This document shows positions 1 to 7,175 of a stretch of 38,094 bases of DNA, piece after piece (the first letter of the stretch is position 1; each line of letters begins with the position of its first letter). Below the pieces are notes generated by a model that saw only the letters and a program-made list of their open reading frames with translations, did not search any database and was not told the origin of the DNA. The DNA is from an uncultured Bacteroidia bacterium (GTDB lineage Bacteria > Bacteroidota > Bacteroidia > Bacteroidales > F082), in contig CADCJI010000030.1 of NCBI GenBank assembly GCA_902801625.1, positions 1 through 38,094 of the forward strand, read 5' to 3'. The position numbers were made by a program, and so were the translations under genes.

Positions 1-74
1 GGTTCTTCAAGAAAGCCACAGGCAAGACGTGTACACAATTCCAGCAAGAATACGAGAATGGAACGTTTGAATAA
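1..74 (+). CDS. AraC-family regulator, C-terminal end (partial)
   Basis: The reading frame starting at base 3 gives FFKKATGKTCTQF and stops at TAA 72-74. This is the usual last part of an AraC/XylS DNA-binding domain: the phrase F-F-K-K-x-T-G-x-T/S followed by a P/T-x-x-F/Y stretch is the second helix-turn-helix of the family. Only about 23 residues are in the window, so the sensor domain and target are unknown. It would be the third AraC-type regulator in this 38 kb. Confidence 0.6.
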   Translation, partial: FFKKATGKTCTQFQQEYENGTFE

Positions 75-143
75 CTCTTTTAGGTAAATTTCAATTTATC
101 AGAGTGTTATATGACTTTAATAAAGCATGAGGAAATAATAGAA

Positions 144-755
144 ATGAAAATAGAGAAATTCACGAATGATGACTTTGCTAAAGCAGTACCACTGGCTGCT
201 GGTGCATGGGGAGAGTTTTATGCCGACGAACGGCAGTGGTTTATCGATGCATTGGCAGAGTATATTCTCCGCTACAATTACAGCAATCCCTCGCTGGCCT
301 TGAAGGCCGTGGGCGATGATGGCGTGATTCGTGGGGTGCTGTTTGCCAACTTCCATGACGACAAGGCAGATATCTATCAATGGCGCGAGAACATTGAAGC
401 GCAGATGACCGACCATGAGCGTGAACGCTTCCGTCTTTTGGCCGACTATATGCTGGAGGTTGACAGGAAAACGGTGCAGTGCATGAATGACGGCGAGGTG
501 AAACTATCGCTCTTCATCAGTAATCAGAAAGGCTGTGGAAAGCAGTTGCTGCAGGCTATGATGGATGAGTTCCAGCGCAGAGACCTGCGAAATCTTTACC
601 TTTGGACCGACACCAGTTGCACCCACGAATACTACCCTCAGCATGGTTTCACACTGGTAGGTCAGTTTCTCAGCGAGGTCTATGACTCGTACGCTCCTGG
701 CTATACCACATATATCTATAAGAAAGAGTTTCGATTAAACGAGAACCAAGCGTAA
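144..755 (+). CDS. GNAT-family N-acetyltransferase
   Basis: A protein of about 203 residues with a C-terminal GNAT acetyl-CoA-binding fold. Motif A reads QKGCGKQLLQAMM near residues 128-140, and the typical final strand-helix reads YYPQHGFTLVG near 163-173. The N-terminal part (WGEFYADERQWF) is not diagnostic. The ATG at 144 is preferred over an in-frame ATG at 111 because GAGGAAATAATAGAA lies just upstream and the homologous fold begins MKIEKFTNDD. Such enzymes move an acetyl group from acetyl-CoA to an amine. The substrate here cannot be read from sequence. It stands alone between the AraC fragment and hcp. Confidence 0.8.
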   Translation: MKIEKFTNDDFAKAVPLAAGAWGEFYADERQWFIDALAEYILRYNYSNPSLALKAVGDDGVIRGVLFANFHDDKADIYQWRENIEAQMTDHERERFRLLADYMLEVDRKTVQCMNDGEVKLSLFISNQKGCGKQLLQAMMDEFQRRDLRNLYLWTDTSCTHEYYPQHGFTLVGQFLSEVYDSYAPGYTTYIYKKEFRLNENQA

Positions 756-803
756 TTGATCGCTACAGTTTGAGACCTGATTTACGGATTTTTGTTTTTC
801 ACT

Positions 804-817
804 GTAACATTTGTTAC
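804..817. promoter_or_regulatory. HcpR/Crp-type operator upstream of hcp
   Basis: A perfect palindrome, GTAACA-TT-TGTTAC, lies 22 nt before the TAnnTTTG box of hcp, centred about 40-45 nt before the expected transcript start. This is where a Crp/Fnr activator normally sits. The same 14 bases occur at 3095-3108. Confidence 0.8.
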
Positions 818-839
818 GCTCCAAGTCGTTCCTCGTATG

Positions 840-847
840 TAGTTTTG
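840..847 (+). promoter_or_regulatory. Bacteroidota -7 promoter box of hcp
   Basis: TAGTTTTG matches TAnnTTTG and lies 35 nt before the hcp ATG. No good -33 TTTG box is seen at the usual spacing. The palindrome lies upstream instead, as expected for an activator-dependent promoter. Confidence 0.6.
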
Positions 848-882
848 CAGCAAATTTCACAACTAACCCAACACGCAATACT

Positions 883-2544
883 ATGAACGAGAAAATGTTT
901 TGTTTCCAATGTCAGGAAACCGCCGGATGCGCCGGCTGTAAGATTTCAGGAGTGTGCGGAAAGACTCCACAAGTGGCTCATGCACAAGACCTTTTAATCT
1001 ATGTCCTTAAAGGATTGGGCGTCATCGCCAACCATCACCAGCACGGATGCGGACACGATTATTGCGACTTCCGCAAGAGCATCCACGCCTTTGTGAACGA
1101 CGCGCTGTTCTGCACTATCACCAACGCCAACTTCGACGCGGAGAGCATCTACGCCCGCATCGACAAGGGCTTGGAATTGCGCGAGATGTTCAAAGACCGT
1201 GTGACCAACAAGAAAGGCATCGTGCTCCCGAAACTTGATGTATTGGAATGGAATTGCCCGCGCGAGCAATATGACGAGAAAGCCCTAACCGTCGGCGTGC
1301 TTGCCGAAACCAACGAGGACATCCGCTCGTTGAAAGAGTTGACCATGTACGGCCTCAAAGGTATGGCCGCCTACTTGGAACACGCTGCTCGCCTTGGCCA
1401 AGTCGATGGCGACATCAATGAGTTCATCCTGCAAACCCTTGGCCAATTGGTGACCTGCAACGATGCCAACGAACTCACCGCTCTTGTCCTGAAAACAGGC
1501 GAATGGGGCGTGAAGGCAATGGCACTGCTCGATAAAGCCAACACGACCGCTTACGGTAATCCCGAAATCACCGAGGTGAATATTGGCGTGGGCAACCGTC
1601 CGGGCATCCTCATCAGCGGCCACGACCTCAACGACATTGAGCAACTTTTGGAACAAAGCAAGGACGCTGGCATCGACATCTACACACATAGCGAGATGTT
1701 GCCTGCGCATTATTACCCCAAACTCAAGAAATACAGCCACTTGAAAGGCAATTACGGCAACGCTTGGTGGAAACAACGCGAGGAATTTGAAAGTTTCAAC
1801 GGCCCCATTCTGTTCACCACCAACTGCATCGTGCCGCCTGCGGCCAATGCCACATACAAAGACCGCGTGTTTACCACCAACAGCACAGGTTTCCCGGGTT
1901 GGAAGCACATCCCCGCTGATGCCAACGGCAAAAAGGATTTCAGTGAAATTATCGCTTTGGCCAAGACCTGTCAAGCCCCTAAAGAGATTGAGACGGGCAA
2001 GATTATAGGAGGTTTTGCCCACGAACAGGTGTTTGCCCTTGCCGACAAGGTAGTAGAGGCCGTGAAAAGCGGTGCTATCCGTAAGTTTGTGGTGATGGCG
2101 GGCTGCGACGGTCGCATGAAAAGCCGCGAATACTACACCGAATTTGCCAAGGCCTTGCCCAAGGATTGCGTCATCCTCACGGCAGGTTGCGCCAAGTACA
2201 AGTACAACAAACTTGGCTTGGGCGACATCAATGGCATTCCGCGCGTGTTAGATGCGGGCCAGTGCAACGACAGTTACTCGCTGGCACTCATCGCATTGAA
2301 ACTTAAGGAAGTGTTCGGCTTGGACGACGTAAACCAATTGCCTATCGCGTATAATATCGCTTGGTACGAGCAAAAGGCTGTCATCGTCCTGTTAGCCCTG
2401 CTCAGCCTCGGTGTGAAGAACATCCACCTTGGCCCAACCTTGCCCGCGTTCCTTTCACCGAATGTGGCCAAAGTCTTGGTCGAAAACTTCGGCATTGGCG
2501 GGATTAGTACGGTTGAGGAAGATATGAGAATCTTTGGAATTTAA
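883..2544 (+). CDS. hcp: Hydroxylamine reductase / hybrid cluster protein
   Basis: A full-length Hcp of 553 residues. The N-terminal cysteine motif is [21 protein letters not shown], giving C-x2-C-x8-C-x5-C for the [4Fe-4S] cluster. Further cysteine stretches typical of the hybrid 4Fe-2O-2S cluster follow ([43 protein letters not shown]). Hcp enzymes are cytoplasmic and protect against nitric oxide and related species. Hydroxylamine reduction to ammonia is the classical in-vitro activity. The ATG at 883 is chosen because the conserved MFCFQCQ start follows three residues later. An HcpR-type palindrome precedes it. Its stop overlaps the convergent regulator's stop by 4 nt. Confidence 0.97.
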   Translation: MNEKMFCFQCQETAGCAGCKISGVCGKTPQVAHAQDLLIYVLKGLGVIANHHQHGCGHDYCDFRKSIHAFVNDALFCTITNANFDAESIYARIDKGLELREMFKDRVTNKKGIVLPKLDVLEWNCPREQYDEKALTVGVLAETNEDIRSLKELTMYGLKGMAAYLEHAARLGQVDGDINEFILQTLGQLVTCNDANELTALVLKTGEWGVKAMALLDKANTTAYGNPEITEVNIGVGNRPGILISGHDLNDIEQLLEQSKDAGIDIYTHSEMLPAHYYPKLKKYSHLKGNYGNAWWKQREEFESFNGPILFTTNCIVPPAANATYKDRVFTTNSTGFPGWKHIPADANGKKDFSEIIALAKTCQAPKEIETGKIIGGFAHEQVFALADKVVEAVKSGAIRKFVVMAGCDGRMKSREYYTEFAKALPKDCVILTAGCAKYKYNKLGLGDINGIPRVLDAGQCNDSYSLALIALKLKEVFGLDDVNQLPIAYNIAWYEQKAVIVLLALLSLGVKNIHLGPTLPAFLSPNVAKVLVENFGIGGISTVEEDMRIFGI

Positions 2545-3050
2545 CGCTTCTTGTAGCCTTTTCCATCTTTTGTGATAAGGCCCTCGCTCACCATTTCCGA
2601 AAGCACGCGGCTGAGCGAGGGTCTTGTCGCGCCAAGTTGTTCAGCAGCGGCGGCCACTGAGGTGATGCTGCCGTTGGCTTCGAGGTATTCGATGACGCGG
2701 TTGCGAAGGCTGTTGACGGCGAAGGTGCGCATCTTGCGACTCAGGAAATGGCCTCGTTCGGAGAGAATCCCAAGAAAGGCGCGCAACACGGTCGGCTCCT
2801 GTTGCATAAACTCGAAAAAAGCCTCACGGTTGATATGCCACACGGCGCAATCGGTGAGGGCGGTGACTTCCACAGGGACAACATTATTGTTGGCAAACAG
2901 AAACGCTGGAGCCAGCAACATTGGGGCTTTCAGGTGGTCGACGAGCACCTCAGCGGGATAGTCCTGTCGGCGACAAGGACTTTCGAGCAGACGCTCCAAG
3001 GATTCATCGCTGCATCCTGCAAAGAGTTTGATACGTTTCAGTTCTTCCAT
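2541..3050 (-). CDS. hcpR: Crp/Fnr-family regulator of HcpR type, shortened sensor domain
   Basis: A 169-residue Crp-family protein. Residues 1-95 are a cyclic-nucleotide-binding-like domain ([19 protein letters not shown], then [14 protein letters not shown]). Residues 110-169 are the helix-turn-helix ([19 protein letters not shown]). It lies tail-to-tail with hcp and head-to-head with the DUF2249 operon, and its own promoter region holds the same palindrome as hcp. This context fits HcpR, the regulator of hcp in Porphyromonas and other anaerobes. Family members usually have about 210-230 residues. Here the strands between PCRRQDYP and AEVLVDHL seem to be missing (about 40 residues), with the frame kept. 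Function as HcpR is inference. It may bind DNA without normal sensing. Confidence 0.8.
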   Translation of the reverse strand: MEELKRIKLFAGCSDESLERLLESPCRRQDYPAEVLVDHLKAPMLLAPAFLFANNNVVPVEVTALTDCAVWHINREAFFEFMQQEPTVLRAFLGILSERGHFLSRKMRTFAVNSLRNRVIEYLEANGSITSVAAAAEQLGATRPSLSRVLSEMVSEGLITKDGKGYKKR

Positions 3051-3068
3051 AACAGTATTTTTTCAGCG

Positions 3069-3076
3069 CAAAAATA
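3069..3076 (-). promoter_or_regulatory. -7 promoter box of the hcpR-like gene
   Basis: Read on the minus strand this is TATTTTTG, 18 nt before the ATG at 3050. The palindrome 3095-3108 lies 18 nt upstream, over the -33 region, which would allow autoregulation. Confidence 0.55.
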
Positions 3077-3094
3077 CGGAAAAAAGCGCCTGAT

Positions 3095-3108
3095 GTAACA
3101 TTTGTTAC
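3095..3108. promoter_or_regulatory. HcpR/Crp-type operator in the divergent promoter region
   Basis: GTAACATTTGTTAC, identical to 804-817. It is 22 nt before the TACTTTTG box of the rightward operon, the same gap as at hcp. It lies between the leftward regulator gene and the rightward operon, so one site could serve both. Confidence 0.8.
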
Positions 3109-3130
3109 GCTTTGCCGCAATGGAAGAAAC

Positions 3131-3138
3131 TACTTTTG
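3131..3138 (+). promoter_or_regulatory. -7 promoter box of the DUF2249 operon
   Basis: TACTTTTG, matching TAnnTTTG, 31 nt before the ATG at 3170. A purine-rich AAAGGAG lies at the expected ribosome-binding position. Confidence 0.6.
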
Positions 3139-3169
3139 TACCATCAAACCAAAGAAAGGAGACGCAACT

Positions 3170-3856
3170 ATGAGTTACAACGATTGGAAAGACAAAACCG
3201 CGAGTTTCAAGAAGATTGACGTGCGCGGCATGCAGGGTAACTTTTTCCCGGGACTGAAAATGCAGGCTGCGAAGATGGCCGTCGGCGAAGGCATGGAAAT
3301 CATCCAAAGTTTTGAGCCGATTCCGCTTTATGAGGTGCTTGAAGACCTTGGTTTCGAGCATTATACTGAAAAGGTGGCCGAGGCCGAATACCACACTTAC
3401 TTCTACCGCGCCCAGATGAAGCAGGCAGAGAAAGACATCCCGATGCGCCCTTACGCCCTCACCAACATGGCATTGATCGATGATGATTTGGCACAAACCG
3501 CTGTCAACTTCTGGGACTTGACCTGGAACGACAGCCGCCGTCATCTGCCATACGAGACACGTTTGTTGCTTTCGCTGGCCAATGCCGTTGGGGCAGGTCG
3601 TATGCGGCAAGCCACCCGCGAGCTGGTGAAGGCCTACATCCACGGCCTCGATTCCGCCGCTTTGGACGATGTGTTTGAACTGCTGGCCTGGAACCAAGGC
3701 ATCGGTTATTTCAGTTCGGAAATCGGGCCTTCCACGCTGTTTCAAGCCTATAAGACCATCAAACAGATGGAGAAGAAAGGCAACAGCCGCGCCGAGATCA
3801 TCGAGGTGCTGAAAGAAAAGTTCACGGAGAAAAATCCCGACATAAAACTAATGTAG
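3170..3856 (+). CDS. DUF2249 / carboxymuconolactone-decarboxylase-like two-domain protein
   Basis: 228 residues. Residues about 10-65 match the DUF2249 pattern (KKIDVRGMQGNFFPGLK, then GEGMEIIQSFEPIPLYEVLEDLGF). Residues about 110-215 are helical and resemble the carboxymuconolactone decarboxylase/AhpD fold (LLLSLANAVGAGRMRQATRELVKAYIHGL, then ELLAWNQGIGYFSSEIG). I see no CxxC of the AhpD peroxidase type. It is the first gene of an operon with DUF1858 and ferredoxin genes behind an HcpR-type operator. A role in nitric oxide or hydroxylamine stress is therefore likely by context. The reaction is unknown. Confidence 0.75.
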   Translation: MSYNDWKDKTASFKKIDVRGMQGNFFPGLKMQAAKMAVGEGMEIIQSFEPIPLYEVLEDLGFEHYTEKVAEAEYHTYFYRAQMKQAEKDIPMRPYALTNMALIDDDLAQTAVNFWDLTWNDSRRHLPYETRLLLSLANAVGAGRMRQATRELVKAYIHGLDSAALDDVFELLAWNQGIGYFSSEIGPSTLFQAYKTIKQMEKKGNSRAEIIEVLKEKFTEKNPDIKLM

Positions 3857-3880
3857 GGACGCATTGAATGCGTCCGTAAC
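3853..3880. repeat. Small palindromic repeat, GACGCA type, copy 1
   Basis: GGACGCATT-G-AATGCGTCC (3857-3875), flanked by GTA and GTAAC. Its left edge supplies the TAG stop of the preceding gene. A related palindrome (AGACGCAC-TGCC-GTGCGTCT) lies at 31807-31831. Both begin GTA-purine-purine and share the GACGCA/TGCGTC core, which suggests a dispersed miniature repeat. Confidence 0.6.
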
Positions 3881-3894
3881 AGAAACGCAATAAT

Positions 3895-4122
3895 ATGGAA
3901 ATCACGAAAGACACCCGTTTAGCCGACCTCATCGCCCAATATCCTTGGCTGAAGACGGAAATGGCAAAAGTGAACGAGAAGTTCAAGATGCTCAACACGC
4001 CCGTCGGCAAAATCATGTTGGGCAAGACTACCATCGCCGAAATGAGCAAGAAGTCGGGGATGGAAGTGGAGGCCATCATCGAGAGAATCAAAGGATTGAT
4101 TAACCAACACATAAACCAATAA
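3895..4122 (+). CDS. DUF1858-domain protein
   Basis: 75 residues, all one domain: ITKDTRLADLIAQYPWLKTEM, then MLNTPVGKIMLGKTTIAEMSKKSGM. This matches DUF1858, a small fold also found at the N-terminus of ScdA/RIC-type di-iron repair proteins and near hybrid-cluster genes. It stands between the DUF2249 protein and the ferredoxin (14 nt before the latter), so co-transcription is likely. There are no cysteines and no metal-binding histidine cluster, so a binding or scaffold role is more likely than catalysis. Function unknown. Confidence 0.8.
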   Translation: MEITKDTRLADLIAQYPWLKTEMAKVNEKFKMLNTPVGKIMLGKTTIAEMSKKSGMEVEAIIERIKGLINQHINQ

Positions 4123-4136
4123 CAGAAAGGAACATC

Positions 4137-4319
4137 ATGAAGTACAAAGTGAATGACAGTTGCATCGGTTGTGGCCTTTGCGAGTCCACCTGCCCCGAAG
4201 TGTTCAGCATCCAAGGTGACGTGGCTGTCGCCATTGAGGACGAAGTGCCAGGGTCGGCAATGGCTTCAGCCGCCGAAGCCAAAGAAGGCTGCCCAGTGGG
4301 AGCCATTGAAGAAGCGTAA
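4137..4319 (+). CDS. Small single-cluster ferredoxin
   Basis: 60 residues. C-I-G-C-G-L-C near the N-terminus plus the C of EGCPVGAI supply four ligands for one [4Fe-4S] cluster, in the manner of short ferredoxins of the Thermotoga type. The second cluster motif of 8Fe ferredoxins is absent. AGAAAGGAACATC before the ATG is a fair ribosome-binding site. As the last gene of the HcpR-type operon it is the likely electron donor for Hcp. A ferredoxin gene beside hcp is a known arrangement (frdX). A strong terminator follows. Confidence 0.88.
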   Translation: MKYKVNDSCIGCGLCESTCPEVFSIQGDVAVAIEDEVPGSAMASAAEAKEGCPVGAIEEA

Positions 4320-4338
4320 CACAAAGTTCTAACAACCC

Positions 4339-4386
4339 AACCGCCGCAAGGTTTTTCTTGACCTTTGCGGCGGTTTTGTTTTTTCA
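4339..4386 (+). terminator. Intrinsic terminator after the ferredoxin gene
   Basis: A GC-rich stem (AACCGCCGCAAGG pairing with CCTTTGCGGCGGTT) with a 10-nt loop, followed by TTGTTTTTT. It ends the DUF2249-DUF1858-ferredoxin transcript. Confidence 0.85.
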
Positions 4387-4402
4387 GATACCGAAAAAAG
4401 CC

Positions 4403-4410
4403 TACCTTTG
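4403..4410 (+). promoter_or_regulatory. -7 promoter box of the ZIP gene
   Basis: TACCTTTG, 26 nt before the ATG at 4437. Confidence 0.5.
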
Positions 4411-4436
4411 CAGTCTAAACTGTTATTACTACCAAT

Positions 4437-4913
4437 ATGGGCACTGCCGTCGGTTTATTGATTCCTTTGTTGGGCACCATGCTCGGTGCGGCCTTCGTCT
4501 TTTTCATGAAGAAAGACATGTCGCCGAGGTTACAGAAATCTTTGCTAGGCTTTGCTTCGGGTGTGATGACAGCCGCTTCGGTTTGGTCGTTGCTCATCCC
4601 TGCCATTGAGATGCGGGCGGAAAGTGGCCATTGGGCGGTATTGCCTGCTGCAATAGGTTTCCTTGCGGGTGTCGGTTTCTTGCTGCTTCTAGATGAACTC
4701 ACGCCACACCTGCACTTAGGTACCGATCAACCTGAGGGACCGCGGTCCAAACTCTCCCGCACAGCGATGTTGGCCTTGGCCGTCACTCTCCACAACCTGC
4801 CCGAGGGCATGGCCGTGGGCGTGGTGTTTGCCGCTGCGTCGCAAGGTGTGCAGGAAAACGAAACAATTGCAACAATTTGTAATATCACGGAATTAAGTAA
4901 TCATTATCAATAA
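4437..4913 (+). pseudogene. Truncated ZIP metal transporter running into a probable HigB C-terminus
   Basis: Residues 1-141 are the first half of a ZIP-family divalent metal transporter, with about four membrane segments and the motif HNLPEGMAVG. ZIP proteins of this type have about 250-270 residues and a second metal motif (H/QNxPEG) in the next helix, which is absent here. After VVFAAASQG the sequence becomes polar (NETIATICNITELSNHYQ) and stops. That tail resembles the end of HigB/RelE-type toxins, and the stop sits 8 nt before the HigA-type antitoxin gene, the normal higB-higA spacing. The simplest reading is a deletion that joined a ZIP 5' part to a higB 3' end in frame. Metal transport is unlikely. 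Confidence 0.7.
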
Positions 4914-4921
4914 ACAGGATT

Positions 4922-5245
4922 ATGAAGACCTTGGAAGCAAATAAAATGGAACCATTTCAGCCTACTCATCCAGGAGAGGTCATCAAAGATGAGATAGAGT
5001 ATCGCGGCATTTCACAAAGAGCTTTGGCTGCTCAGATTGGAGTTTCTTATACCCAATTGAACGAAGTGCTAAATGGCAAGCGCACGCTGAATACCGAAAT
5101 GGCTTTGCTGATTAGTGCCGCGCTCGACATCGATGCCGAACCATTATTGGCTATGCAGATGCGTTATGATGTGATTACAACTCGCCGAAATCAAAGTTTT
5201 GTCAGTCGGCTGAAGTCCATTCGGAAAATCGCTGCTGCCTTTTGA
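4922..5245 (+). CDS. higA: HigA-family antitoxin (XRE helix-turn-helix), orphan
   Basis: 107 residues. The start FQPTHPGEVIKDEIEYRGISQ is the hallmark of HigA antitoxins (HPGEVL/I), followed by the helix-turn-helix RALAAQIGVSYTQLNEVLNGKR. In a complete module it would bind and neutralise the HigB mRNase and repress its own promoter. No intact toxin is upstream, only the probable 15-20 residue remnant at the end of the ZIP chimera, and none is downstream. It may survive as a stand-alone repressor, or protect against related toxins. ATG at 922 of this kilobase could also be replaced by the inner ATG before EPFQPTHPG. Confidence 0.88.
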   Translation: MKTLEANKMEPFQPTHPGEVIKDEIEYRGISQRALAAQIGVSYTQLNEVLNGKRTLNTEMALLISAALDIDAEPLLAMQMRYDVITTRRNQSFVSRLKSIRKIAAAF

Positions 5246-5272
5246 ATTTCCCCGACCAACCTATGCAGAAGC

Positions 5273-5899
5273 TTATTTCTCCGCCGTCACCAACAGCCAG
5301 TGTTTGGCTTCGTCTTTCCGGATGTTGATGCCCTTGAAGCCAGCATTTGATAGATGCAGCCTGATTTCCTCAGGCTTGTAGGTGTGCATTCCCTCAATGA
5401 GGCTTTCCCATTTGGCATCCATCGGACCCGAGCCGTCCGACTCGTTGACGATGACAAATTGTCCTCCGGGTTTGAGCGCCCTTTTCACCTCACCAAAGCA
5501 ATGCTCGATGTCGGGCCAGAAATAGATGGTCTCAAAGGCGGTGACGAGATTGAAGGAGTTCTCTCCGAAAGGCAGTTTGACCACACTGGCCTCCTGCACC
5601 TTACAACGCCCCTCTGCGATGGCCTTGGCGTTCACTTTGGAAGACTTTGCCACCGAAACAGACGAATAGTCGATGCCTTGCACCACGCCTTTCGGGGCGC
5701 GTTGCAACAGCCGAGCGATGTTGGCGCCACCGCCGCAGCCGATATCCAAGATTTGGCCGTCTTCCTTGATTTGCACCGACGACAAGGCCCAGTTGGCCAT
5801 TTGGGCGTGACCGCCGCCGTTCATTCCGTTCACCATCATTTTGCCGAAGAAGCCTTCGGGCTTGCGCGTATTGCTGAAAATCTTGCTAAGTAATCCCAT
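5273..5899 (-). CDS. Class I SAM-dependent methyltransferase
   Basis: 208 residues. The SAM-binding motif I is ILDIGCGGGAN near residues 50-60, followed by an acidic end of strand 2 (GIDYS), a post-I stretch VVKLPFGENSFNLVTAFETIYFW, and KRALKPGGQFVIVNE. This is the Methyltransf_11/UbiE-like group. The substrate is unknown. It is a single gene on the minus strand, with its 3' end facing the HigA gene 27 nt away. The N-terminal MGLLSKIFSNTRKPEGFFGK is slightly basic and amphipathic, not a signal peptide. Confidence 0.85.
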   Translation of the reverse strand: MGLLSKIFSNTRKPEGFFGKMMVNGMNGGGHAQMANWALSSVQIKEDGQILDIGCGGGANIARLLQRAPKGVVQGIDYSSVSVAKSSKVNAKAIAEGRCKVQEASVVKLPFGENSFNLVTAFETIYFWPDIEHCFGEVKRALKPGGQFVIVNESDGSGPMDAKWESLIEGMHTYKPEEIRLHLSNAGFKGINIRKDEAKHWLLVTAEK

Positions 5900-6230
5900 A
5901 AGTAACTAATTAAATTTAAACTACATGTTTTTTGACGCGGGACACGGGACTTCAGGACTTTTTGACCATGACCATGACCGCTTTCACGGGAATGCTGAAA
6001 TCTCAGCCCTTGGCCGAAACAGTCATGGTCATAGTCACAAGTCATAGTCCCGTAATCTCGCGTCCAATATGTAAACTAAATAAACCCATTCACTTAATAA
6101 GTGCTGTGATTAATTCAGCTGCAAAAATCCGACGCTTTGCCCTATCGCTACAATCCCAAAAAATAGTGATTTTTTCGACCATAAATCATCATTGGCTTGT
6201 CAAACAAAATCCTTCTAATTCGATATTTTT
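5900..6230. other. Intergenic stretch without a supported gene
   Basis: Between the leftward methyltransferase and the rightward membrane ferredoxin. It holds the long imperfect inverted repeat 5944-6053 and then an AT-rich promoter region. The open frames that cross it have no recognisable protein features. Confidence 0.6.
5944..6053. repeat. Imperfect inverted repeat, arms of about 33 nt
   Basis: The left arm 5944-5978 (starting ACGGGACTTC, ending GACCATGACCATGAC) pairs with the right arm 6022-6053 (starting GTCATGGTCATAGTCAC, ending AGTCCCGT). There are a few mismatches and a 43-nt loop. It may be a decayed miniature transposable element or a long intergenic hairpin. Confidence 0.65.
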
Positions 6231-6238
6231 TACTTTTG
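6231..6238 (+). promoter_or_regulatory. -7 promoter box of the membrane ferredoxin gene
   Basis: TACTTTTG in an AT-rich stretch, 46 nt before the ATG. Confidence 0.55.
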
Positions 6239-6284
6239 CTGTAACAAAATCCGCTCTTCTCCGTATTACTGCAAAAGTAACCTG

Positions 6285-7103
6285 ATGAAAAACTACAAAA
6301 CCCCTATCATCCTATTCGCCGTATTCGAGATCATCGCCATTTCACTTTGGCTGGCAACAGGAAGTTTGTTCTATTTGCTCAACTTCAGCTATATCGGTAC
6401 CATCATCGGTGTTGGACTGGCCTTGTCAAAAGCGGGATGGAAATATGCCAGAGAATTCATCCAGTTTGGCGTAGGCGCCTATATGCTGGTCTTCCTCGGA
6501 CTGATATGCAGGGAAAATATGCAGATCGAGGGCTTTTGGTATTACTTGTTCTCCGGCGTGGTGGGCGCGGGTGTGCTTCATTATCTCATCGCCAAGATCT
6601 TCGGGCCTCTCCTCTTCGGGCGCGGCTGGTGTGGCTATGCCTGTTGGACTGCCATGATCCTTGACCTTCTCCCCTACAAACAGCCACAAGGTCCGAGAAA
6701 GAAGATTGGTTTCATCCGTTACATCGTATTCGCGTTGTCGCTAATCCTCGTCCTCCTGCTGTTCCATTTCGACAAAGCCAACAAGCACATCCTATTCATG
6801 CTGTTTCTCATCGGCAATTTGGTCTATTACGCAGTCGGCATCATCCTTGCTGTGGTGTTCAAGGATAATCGCGCTTTCTGCAAATACATTTGTCCCATCA
6901 CGGTCTTCCTCAAGCCGATGAGCCACTTTTCCTTGCTGCGAATCCATTGCGACGAGAGCAAATGCATCCAGTGTGGCAAATGTCTGAAAGTGTGTCCGAT
7001 GGAAGTGGAAGTGAACAACGACTCACGCAAACGCAAAAACGCCACCGAGTGCATCCTCTGCCATAAATGCACCAAGGAATGTCCTGTGAAAGCACTGAAA
7101 TAA
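6285..7103 (+). CDS. Membrane-bound 4Fe-4S ferredoxin of NapH/CcoG type
   Basis: 272 residues with about five membrane segments (residues 5-30, 35-50, 60-80, 85-105, 145-195). The cytoplasmic motifs GRGWCGYACW (near 112-121) and FCKYICPITVF (near 203) are typical of NapH/CcoG/RdxA-like polyferredoxins. Two C-terminal clusters follow: CIQCGKCLKVCP and CILCHKCTKECP. Such proteins pass electrons at the membrane in nitrate/nitrite respiration, oxidase maturation or quinol oxidation. No nap or cco partner is present in the window, so the partner is unknown. It is transcribed alone from its own box. Confidence 0.85.
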   Translation: MKNYKTPIILFAVFEIIAISLWLATGSLFYLLNFSYIGTIIGVGLALSKAGWKYAREFIQFGVGAYMLVFLGLICRENMQIEGFWYYLFSGVVGAGVLHYLIAKIFGPLLFGRGWCGYACWTAMILDLLPYKQPQGPRKKIGFIRYIVFALSLILVLLLFHFDKANKHILFMLFLIGNLVYYAVGIILAVVFKDNRAFCKYICPITVFLKPMSHFSLLRIHCDESKCIQCGKCLKVCPMEVEVNNDSRKRKNATECILCHKCTKECPVKALK

Positions 7104-7121
7104 AGATTTGATATTTTTCCT

Positions 7122-7129
7122 TATTTTTG
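7122..7129 (+). promoter_or_regulatory. -7 promoter box of the serine hydrolase gene
   Basis: TATTTTTG, 46 nt before the ATG at 7176. Confidence 0.5.
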
Positions 7130-7175
7130 CCCATGTTTTTAATTCACAAAAAATATCTTGGTAGAGACAAATACT

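Noticed and set aside
1285-2022. 245-codon frame opposite hcp
   Set aside because: A shadow of the hcp coding sequence; no domain, and the hcp frame has all cysteine motifs.
5932-6285. 117-codon open frame on the plus strand
   Set aside because: It runs over the inverted repeat 5944-6053 and the promoter of the membrane ferredoxin gene and has no protein features.
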